Assembly (NCBI GenBank): GCA_963832245.1
Contig: CAWHTG010000004.1
Coordinates: 2,914,001-2,978,000, forward strand
Direction: 5' to 3'
Length of the DNA: 64,000 nt
Source of the DNA: JABDBE01 sp963832245
Lineage (GTDB): Bacteria; Acidobacteriota; Terriglobia; Terriglobales; Acidobacteriaceae
Shown: positions 58,311-64,000 of the stretch, piece by piece
Layout: the number at the start of each line of letters is the position of its first letter
Position numbering within the stretch: position 1 is the first letter of the stretch
Notes under the pieces: model-generated
Database searches by the model: none
Told to the model about the DNA's origin: nothing
The model's input: only the letters and a program-made list of their open reading frames with translations
Position numbers and translations under genes: made by a program

Positions 58311-60710
58311 TTGCGGAAAGTGTTCGTACATCGTCAGTGGGTTCTGGTTCTGAAGGTTCTGGCCTTTGGCTTGGCCGTTTTGTGCGGCCATGTTTGTACT
58401 TTGGCTTCTGCTGCGGTTGTTCAATCCCCGACTCCATCGTCGACTCAGGCTTCCCCGCCGGCAACCCAGTCTTCGGCTTCGCCCTCGTCGGCGAAGAGCA
58501 CTGCCACGAAGAAGACCACTGCGAGTAAGGCGAGCACCGCGACGAAAAAGAAGAGCAGCACATCTGCGGCGGCGCGCACGAAGCGGAAGCGGAACTCTCC
58601 GCGTTTGCGGCGCATGCATGAGGCTTTTGTTGCGTCGGCTAGTTTGAAACCCATGGCGCGGCAATTGCTTCAGGACCGGACTCCGGCGGCTTACACCGGC
58701 GTGGAGGCGTTTGCGCGGCGTCATGGGAAGGAAGACGCGGGGTCGCTGGCCTGGCTGGTGATTGGATATTCGCACATTCTGGATCGCGATTACGCGCGGG
58801 CGATCGATCCGCTGAACCGCGCCAAGCCGCGGGCGGGCGACCTGGGGGATTACGTCAATTTTTATCTGGGAACTGCTTACTACCAGACTGGGCGGCTGGC
58901 GGAGGCAGTGGCTACGCTCGGCGTATTTGACAAGACTTATGCGGAGTCGCTGCTAATTCGGGACGCGCATGTTGCCTACGCTAACGCTCTGGTGGCAGAT
59001 GGGCGGGCGCCGGAGGCGGTCGAGTTGCTGGAGAGTGACCGGCAGCCGGTGCGGGCTGATTTGGAACTCGTGCTGGGGCGGGCTTACGAGGCTGCGGGAC
59101 AGCCGGCAAAGGCGTTGGCAATTTTTCGCAATTTGTACTACACCATGCCGCTCAGCTGGGAAGCGAGCCAGTGCGAAAGTGAATTGACGAAACTGGTGGC
59201 GACTCCAGAGACGCAGCCGGTCAGCTTTACGGAACGAAGGACGCGCGCCGATCTGCTGGTCAAAGGCAAGCAGTATAACGAGGCGGCGAATGAATATCGC
59301 GGGTTGTTAAATGATGCCGGGGCGGAGAGCCGTCTTCCAATCCAGATGGCGATGGCGGAGGCCTTGCGTCATGCCGGACGAGAAAAGGAGGCGAAGAAAG
59401 AATTGGAGTCGATGCCGGAGTCGACTCCGGAGATGAACGCGGAGCGCTTGTTCAACCTGGGAGAAATCGCCCGAGGGGCGAATGATGATGATGGTTTTCT
59501 GCGAATCCTGGAACAACTGCGGCAGACCGATCCGACCAGTTCGTGGCTGGAGCAGGCACTGCTTTCGGCGGGCAACATCTATCTTTTGCGGCGCGATTAC
59601 GACCGGGCGATTGATTCCTATCGGGAACTGCAACAGCGCTTTCCGAATGGCGGACGGGCTTCTTATGCGCATTGGAAGGCGACTTGGTTAAGCTTGCGGC
59701 AAGGCCGCCGCGAGGATGCCGAGAAGGGTTTCGACGAGCAGATCGAGCTGTACCCGTCTTCGGGGGAGGTTCCGGCGGCGCTTTATTGGCGAGCTCGGTT
59801 GGCGGAGGAAGATGGGGAGACGGCCAAGGCTCGTGCTTATTACCAGAAAGTTTCGGACCGTTTTCGCAACTACTACTATGGCGAGCTGGCGCGGGAGCAG
59901 ATCAGAAAGCTGAAGAGCGATAGCGATCCTGTGCATTATGAGCTGCTGGATCGCGTCCCTCCCATCGATGCTAGCGTGAAAGTGACAGAAGATGCGCTGC
60001 CTACGGACAACTTGCGGGTGCAGAAGGCACAACTTTTGGAGAACGGAGCGCTGCTGGATTTTGCCGTGCGGGAACTACGAGCGGCGGCGGCTGAAGGGAA
60101 TGGCAACTGGCTGGCGCCCGAGACGGCGCGTCTGTATGCGGATGCCGGCCATTACAATATGGCGATCGAAGTCCTGAAGCGGGCCGTGCCTAGTTACTTT
60201 GCCGTGGATTTGCCCAGCCTGCCGCGATCCTATTGGGAGGCGCTGTTTCCCAAGCCTTACTGGATCGATTTGAAAAGGTTCTCCTCGAGCAATGCGCTGG
60301 ATCCATATTTGGTGGCGGCGCTGATCCGGCAGGAATCGGAATTCAATCCCGGCGCGGTCTCTCACGCGAATGCAGTGGGACTCATGCAGTTGCTGCCCAA
60401 AGTTGGGAAGTCCGTGGCCAAGCAAGAGAAGCTGAAGCATTTTTCCAGCACTCAACTGTTCGCGCCCGGAATAAATCTTCAGCTCGGCACACGCTATTTC
60501 CGCGGCATGGTCGACAAGTTTGGCGCATTCGAGTATGCGCTGGCGGCTTATAACGCGGGCGCAGATCGCGTGCAGGACTGGCTCGGCCAGGGCAAATACC
60601 GCGATGCCCAAGAATTTGTGGAGTCGATACCTTTTACGGAGACTCGCGAGTATGTGCAGGCGATCTTGCGCAACGCGAATGTCTACCGGCAGCTGTACGG
60701 TGCGCCCTGA
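58311..60710 (+). CDS. Slt70-like soluble lytic transglycosylase
   Basis: 799 residues starting at TTG 58311 or GTG 58320. Signal peptide, then a long Ala/Ser/Thr/Lys-rich linker (TKKTTASKASTATKKKSS). The TPR-like superhelix spans about 95-600. The C-terminal Slt domain holds ALIRQESEFNPGAVSHANAVGLMQLLP with the catalytic Glu and LAAYNAGADRVQDWLG. It cleaves peptidoglycan to anhydromuropeptides. Full length. Confidence 0.94.
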   Translation: MRKVFVHRQWVLVLKVLAFGLAVLCGHVCTLASAAVVQSPTPSSTQASPPATQSSASPSSAKSTATKKTTASKASTATKKKSSTSAAARTKRKRNSPRLRRMHEAFVASASLKPMARQLLQDRTPAAYTGVEAFARRHGKEDAGSLAWLVIGYSHILDRDYARAIDPLNRAKPRAGDLGDYVNFYLGTAYYQTGRLAEAVATLGVFDKTYAESLLIRDAHVAYANALVADGRAPEAVELLESDRQPVRADLELVLGRAYEAAGQPAKALAIFRNLYYTMPLSWEASQCESELTKLVATPETQPVSFTERRTRADLLVKGKQYNEAANEYRGLLNDAGAESRLPIQMAMAEALRHAGREKEAKKELESMPESTPEMNAERLFNLGEIARGANDDDGFLRILEQLRQTDPTSSWLEQALLSAGNIYLLRRDYDRAIDSYRELQQRFPNGGRASYAHWKATWLSLRQGRREDAEKGFDEQIELYPSSGEVPAALYWRARLAEEDGETAKARAYYQKVSDRFRNYYYGELAREQIRKLKSDSDPVHYELLDRVPPIDASVKVTEDALPTDNLRVQKAQLLENGALLDFAVRELRAAAAEGNGNWLAPETARLYADAGHYNMAIEVLKRAVPSYFAVDLPSLPRSYWEALFPKPYWIDLKRFSSSNALDPYLVAALIRQESEFNPGAVSHANAVGLMQLLPKVGKSVAKQEKLKHFSSTQLFAPGINLQLGTRYFRGMVDKFGAFEYALAAYNAGADRVQDWLGQGKYRDAQEFVESIPFTETREYVQAILRNANVYRQLYGAP

Positions 60711-60738
60711 TCCATCAATGAACAGATTCTTGGCGATT

Positions 60739-61230
60739 TTACTTGAACGCATCAGCGCTCGCCTTGGCGCACTGGCCATCCTGTGCGCTGGTGGCGCCTG
60801 AAACGCCGATCGCTCCCACAATCTTGCCATCGCCAAGGAGTGGGATGCCGCCCTCCACCGGCGTTGCCCCTTGCAGGCCTAAAATGCGCAGGCCTTCTCC
60901 GCCGGCCGCCAGTGCATCCTGGAATGCCTTCGTTGGCCGCTTGAACAGGGCAGCGGAGCGGGCCTTTTCGATCGCGACGTGGGCGCTGCCGAGTTGAGTA
61001 TTGTCCATCTTCTCGTAATAAACGAGGTCACCTCCGGGATCGACGATAGCCACCGCTACGGTCCAGTTGTTTTTCGCTGCCTCGGCGAGCGCTGGGATAG
61101 TCGCTTTCTTGGCGTTCTCCAAGGTGATACTCAAGCCGTAGGGGTTGGGCATTTGAGCAAAGGCGCTGGCTAAGGCGCAAGGCAGGAACATCAGGGCGAC
61201 GATAGACCTCACAATTGATCTCGGCGACAT
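60739..61230 (-). CDS. Exported GlcG/HbpS-like protein
   Basis: 163 residues from ATG 61230, after AGGAGAACGAACC. Signal peptide (IVALMFLPCALASAFA). VAVAIVDPGGDLVYYEKMDNTQLGSAHVAIEKARSAALFKRPTKAFQ and EGGIPLLGDGKIVGAIGVSGATSAQDGQCAKA are typical of the HbpS/GlcG (DUF336) family, which may bind heme or cobalamin-like ligands. Confidence 0.93.
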   Translation of the reverse strand: MSPRSIVRSIVALMFLPCALASAFAQMPNPYGLSITLENAKKATIPALAEAAKNNWTVAVAIVDPGGDLVYYEKMDNTQLGSAHVAIEKARSAALFKRPTKAFQDALAAGGEGLRILGLQGATPVEGGIPLLGDGKIVGAIGVSGATSAQDGQCAKASADAFK

Positions 61231-61322
61231 GGTTCGTTCTCCTGTAATTGGTCGGTTTGAAGGCGAGACAAATATCAGCTACGTGCGGAGTATCGCTCGC
61301 CTGCCGGGGCGAACTCAAGTGC

Positions 61323-61829
61323 TTATGCGGAGGTTTCGCGGACGGGGGACTTGGCGAATAGGATTTCGATGACCAGTAACCCGGCTCCGACCACGATGGC
61401 ACTATCGGCTACGTTGAAGGCGGGCCACGGGTATTGACCAATATAGAAGAGCAGAAAGTCGACGACGCGGCCGTTGAGCAGGCGGTCCCAGAGGTTTCCC
61501 AGCGCCCCGCCGAGAATTAGCGCCAAGCCAATTCCAGTGCTGGTCATGGCGTGGCTGTTTCGCCACAGGAGGGCGGACACGACCACCAGAGCCACGATCG
61601 AAAACAGCACCAGCATGGCGATCTTCCATTGCGCGGGTGAATCAGCGAACAACCCGAAGGCAGCACCGCGATTTTCCACGTGGGTGATGCGGAAAAACCC
61701 GGGAATCACTTGTATGCCATCGTGCAGGGAGATATTCTTGGCCACGATCCACTTGGTGGCGCGATCAAGCAATACGACCAGGAAGGCGATCAGGAAGTGG
61801 AACCGCCGCATCAGGTGGGGATGAGTCAT
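61323..61829 (-). CDS. lspA: Lipoprotein signal peptidase
   Basis: 168 residues with four helices. The catalytic aspartates lie in NLWDRLLNGRVVDFLLFY and FNVADSAIVVG. ITHVENRGAAFGLFAD is the substrate-site motif. Removes signal peptides from prolipoproteins. A TATAAT-like -10 lies at 61978-61973 on the minus strand. Confidence 0.96.
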   Translation of the reverse strand: MTHPHLMRRFHFLIAFLVVLLDRATKWIVAKNISLHDGIQVIPGFFRITHVENRGAAFGLFADSPAQWKIAMLVLFSIVALVVVSALLWRNSHAMTSTGIGLALILGGALGNLWDRLLNGRVVDFLLFYIGQYPWPAFNVADSAIVVGAGLLVIEILFAKSPVRETSA

Positions 61830-62279
61830 TGAATTTGACTCCCGGCCAAACCGAGGAGATCGCGAAAATTCAGCGAAAAATCCCCCCGAATCGCCTGCCT
61901 TGGAAGGTCAATTGGGTTATATTTGCAGTCGAGCGGCACTAGGTGGTTCACTCCCAAATGATTGATTCTTTGATTATAGGGAGGGCGGAGACGGACGTCC
62001 ATTGGCCCCCAAGACCTTCGTGAGAGGAATCCGGAAAGCACTGTGGAAAAACGAATGAAAAAGTGTACAATTTTATTTGCAGACGCTTTCCCGCGCCTCC
62101 GCATCTAATGGTGCGTTGGTGGAAGAGTTCCAACTCCTGATTGGCACGGAACGAAAATGGGGCGGCTCAGAGAAGTTAATAGTGCCGGGCAAGCAACTTG
62201 CTACGGTGTGGGTTCATCAAGTTAGGGTGAGCGATAACTTTTTCGGGGTTCAGGCTTTACACCAGGAAGTCGGTCAAAT
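61830..62279. other. Divergent intergenic region of lspA and tonB
   Basis: No supported gene in 450 bases. A minus-strand TATAAT (61978-61973) and a plus-strand TACAAT about 62065-62070 probably serve the two divergent genes. The remainder shows no repeat or RNA structure that I could recognise. Confidence 0.45.
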
Positions 62280-63281
62280 ATGGTAACCAACGACATTGAG
62301 CCCATGCGGGGAAGTGAACCTGAACTGGACCTGCTGATGTCCGACAGCGACTTCGAGCAGCCGCTCTGGAAGTCCCTGGTCCAGAATCTCAACGAGTTTT
62401 TCTTTCCGAAGAAACAGCCACCCCTGGTGCTGACGTCGAAGCCGATTCCGGTCAAAGACATTTGGGGATTCTACGATTACAAGAAGAACGGCGTGCTGGG
62501 TTCGACCGCGGTGCATATGCTGGCCGTGGTCGTGATCATCGGCGGGACGATATTGGGCCGGCGGGTGGTGCAGCAGATTACGAAGCCTCAGGAGGTAGTG
62601 ACCCTGGTTGCCCCGTCCGATGATATTCCTCCCATGCCGCCGGCGAAAACGCAGGTGGGCGGTGGCGGCGGCGGTGGTGACCGCGACAAATTCCAGGCAC
62701 CGAAAGGTAAGCTTCCCAAGCAGTCCATGGAACAGATCACGCCACCTATGATGGTGGTGCGAAACGATCACCCGAAATTGGCCGTTGAACCGACGGTCGT
62801 GGTTCCCCCGCAGATCAAGCTGGCAATGAATAATCTGCCGAACTTGGGCGATCCCATGTCGCACTTGCCCTCCGGGCCACCCTCGAACGGCACGGGTTCT
62901 GGCGGTGGCATTGGCTCGGGCAATGGTGGTGGCGTGGGTTCGGGTGAAGGTCCCGGAGTAGGTCCGGGCCACGGGGGTGGGATTGGCGGCGGAGCCTTTA
63001 AAGTCGGTGGTGGCGTATCCGCACCAAAAGCGATTTATGCGCCTGATCCGGAATACTCGGAGGAAGCGCGCAAGGCGAAGTATCAGGGCACCTGCGTATT
63101 GTGGCTGATCGTCGGACCGGATGGCCGTGCGCGCGATATTCGGGTGGCCCGCACTCTGGGTCTCGGACTCGACGAGAAGGCGATGGAGGCGGTGAAAACC
63201 TGGAAGTTCGAGCCGGCGATGAAAGACGGCAAGCCGGTGGCAGTGCAGATCAACGTCGAAGTGACTTTCCGGTTGTACTGA
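62280..63281 (+). CDS. tonB: TonB energy-transducer protein
   Basis: 333 residues from ATG 62280. One inner-membrane helix (VHMLAVVVIIGGTILG), a Gly-rich extension (SGGGIGSGNGGGVGSG), and a C-terminal TonB fold (APDPEYSEEARKAKYQGTCVLWLIVGPDGRARDIRVARTLGLGLDEKAMEAVKTWKFEPA). Spans the periplasm to energise TonB receptors such as the one at 47907. Ends with a strong terminator. Confidence 0.93.
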   Translation: MVTNDIEPMRGSEPELDLLMSDSDFEQPLWKSLVQNLNEFFFPKKQPPLVLTSKPIPVKDIWGFYDYKKNGVLGSTAVHMLAVVVIIGGTILGRRVVQQITKPQEVVTLVAPSDDIPPMPPAKTQVGGGGGGGDRDKFQAPKGKLPKQSMEQITPPMMVVRNDHPKLAVEPTVVVPPQIKLAMNNLPNLGDPMSHLPSGPPSNGTGSGGGIGSGNGGGVGSGEGPGVGPGHGGGIGGGAFKVGGGVSAPKAIYAPDPEYSEEARKAKYQGTCVLWLIVGPDGRARDIRVARTLGLGLDEKAMEAVKTWKFEPAMKDGKPVAVQINVEVTFRLY

Positions 63282-63300
63282 TTCGATTTGGAGTGTGACG

Positions 63301-63329
63301 AAAGGCCGCGAGAGATCGCGGCCTTTTTT
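63301..63329 (+). terminator. Rho-independent terminator after tonB
   Basis: A perfect 11-pair stem AAAGGCCGCGA / TCGCGGCCTTT, loop GAGA, followed by more T residues. Usable in both directions, between convergent tonB and the GNAT gene. Confidence 0.92.
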
Positions 63330-63332
63330 GCG

Positions 63333-64000
63333 TCATGTTAGGACTTGATGGCGTAGGACTGCATAGTGGAACGATCCGCGCTTCGTGAATCCGAGATGCT
63401 CGTAAACTTGGATCGCACGAGTGTTGTCCGCACGGACATGCAGGAAAGGCAACTCGCCGCGACTGCGGATGCAATCCATCAGTAGAGTCATCAGAGCGCT
63501 TGCGTAGCCATGACCCAAATGGTCCGGATGCGTGCAGACGGCGCTGATCTCGGTGTAGCCCCGAAGCCTTAGCCGCTCGCCAGCCATCGCCACTAATTTT
63601 CCACCAGCGCGGATACCGAAATAATCACCCATTTCGTGAGTCCGGCTGCCAAACGGCCCGGGTTTGGTAAGTTTGGTGAGAGCCAACATTTCCGGCAGAT
63701 CTGCCTGAGTGAGGCGAATGAATCCGGGGTTTGACCGAGATCCGTTGGAGCGGGGTGCGGGAGAAGATGATGCGCCATTTTCACACAGCATCTGCAATAG
63801 GGGGCCGGTGCTGACAACTGTCCACGGAGCGGGCGGGTCAGGTGGTTTCTGCAGAAATACCCCAACAAGTTCCTCCGGGCTCAGTAGAGCGGCGAGAGAA
63901 GCGTAGTTCTCGGGCGTAGGCTCGGAAAAACCTCCGAGCATACTGACTTCACGCGGGAACTTGCGGGCTGCGTTGCAGATTTCGGCGAAGCCTGAATGAC
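63333..64000 (-). CDS. GNAT N-acetyltransferase (5' end outside window)
   Basis: The frame is open to the window edge: codons beyond an internal ATG at 63941 read sensibly (FAEICNAARKFPREVSMLGG), so the true start is upstream. The C-terminal GNAT domain shows VCTHPDHLGHGYASALMTLLMDCI, PFLHVRADNTRAIQVYEHLGFTKRGSFHYAVL, the FR47-like acetyl-CoA fold. Substrate unknown. Confidence 0.88.
   Translation of the reverse strand, partial: HSGFAEICNAARKFPREVSMLGGFSEPTPENYASLAALLSPEELVGVFLQKPPDPPAPWTVVSTGPLLQMLCENGASSSPAPRSNGSRSNPGFIRLTQADLPEMLALTKLTKPGPFGSRTHEMGDYFGIRAGGKLVAMAGERLRLRGYTEISAVCTHPDHLGHGYASALMTLLMDCIRSRGELPFLHVRADNTRAIQVYEHLGFTKRGSFHYAVLRHQVLT

Overview
The window looks like a chromosomal segment from an acidobacterium (Acidobacteriota, Terriglobia/Koribacter-like). 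This is inferred from gene content, not from a marker gene. The content includes a very large outer-membrane receptor with an N-terminal carboxypeptidase-regulatory-like domain, several secreted proteins of the same regulatory-like type, a dnaK/dnaJ/hspR heat-shock locus controlled through a HAIR-like operator, a group-I-intron-type PD-(D/E)XK nuclease, many PilZ, LytTR and GAF/sigma-54 regulators, and frequent TTG/GTG starts with AGGAG-type ribosome binding sites. There is no rRNA operon, prophage or CRISPR array. One RNA gene is clear: a selenocysteine tRNA (UCA) at 2554-2651.

Layout. 1-1.9 kb: the 5' part of an ECF sigma factor, a cytochrome b and a Tat-exported molybdopterin oxidoreductase (YedYZ-like pair). 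2.5 kb: tRNA-Sec. 3-7.1 kb: envelope sugar genes (DoxX, family 2 glycosyltransferase, DUF2064 transferase, GT87-like membrane transferase). 8.2-9.1 kb: a DUF1778/GNAT toxin-antitoxin pair with a palindromic operator. 9.1-11 kb: a methyltransferase/radical SAM-SPASM pair. 11.3-15 kb: a four-gene minus-strand operon (cupin, DoxX, multi-spanning membrane protein, His-containing envelope protein). 15.2-18.5 kb: a DUF418 membrane protein divergent from a LytS/LytTR two-component pair. 18.6-22.8 kb: a phosphoesterase, a TetR regulator, a Gly/Lys-rich exported protein and three PilZ-type proteins. 23-26.6 kb: two secreted CarboxypepD_reg-like proteins. 26.6-34.2 kb: the hspR...dnaJ-dnaK region, interrupted by a permease and a DinB protein, with a duplicated dnaJ tail.

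34.3-39.3 kb is the accessory core. It holds an uncharacterised 714-residue P-loop ATPase with a zinc ribbon and winged helix, a broken PIN toxin, the PD-(D/E)XK nuclease, and three degenerate REP-associated tyrosine transposases (RAYT). REP palindromes lie inside the RAYT and PIN reading frames. 39.3-47.8 kb returns to housekeeping and regulation: a secreted GH18-like protein, a ferredoxin-NADP reductase-like protein, glmS, purS, a GAF/sigma-54 activator and an unusual long Crp/Fnr protein. 47.9-53.8 kb is a metal locus: TonB receptor, DUF2946 protein, thioredoxin-like [2Fe-2S] ferredoxin and a P1B ATPase lacking the CPC motif, divergent from an RcnR-type Ni/Co sensor with all four expected ligands. 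53.9-64 kb: small envelope and TonB proteins, a phosphopantetheinyl transferase, a beta-propeller protein, a Slt-type lytic transglycosylase, a GlcG-like protein, lspA, tonB and a GNAT gene cut by the window end.

The most interesting signals are the REP palindromes carried in frame inside RAYT genes, the orphan ATPase, the RcnR-P1B-TonB metal locus, the tRNA-Sec close to genes of the radical SAM/seleno-associated transferase type, and the dnaJ tail duplication flanking dinB.
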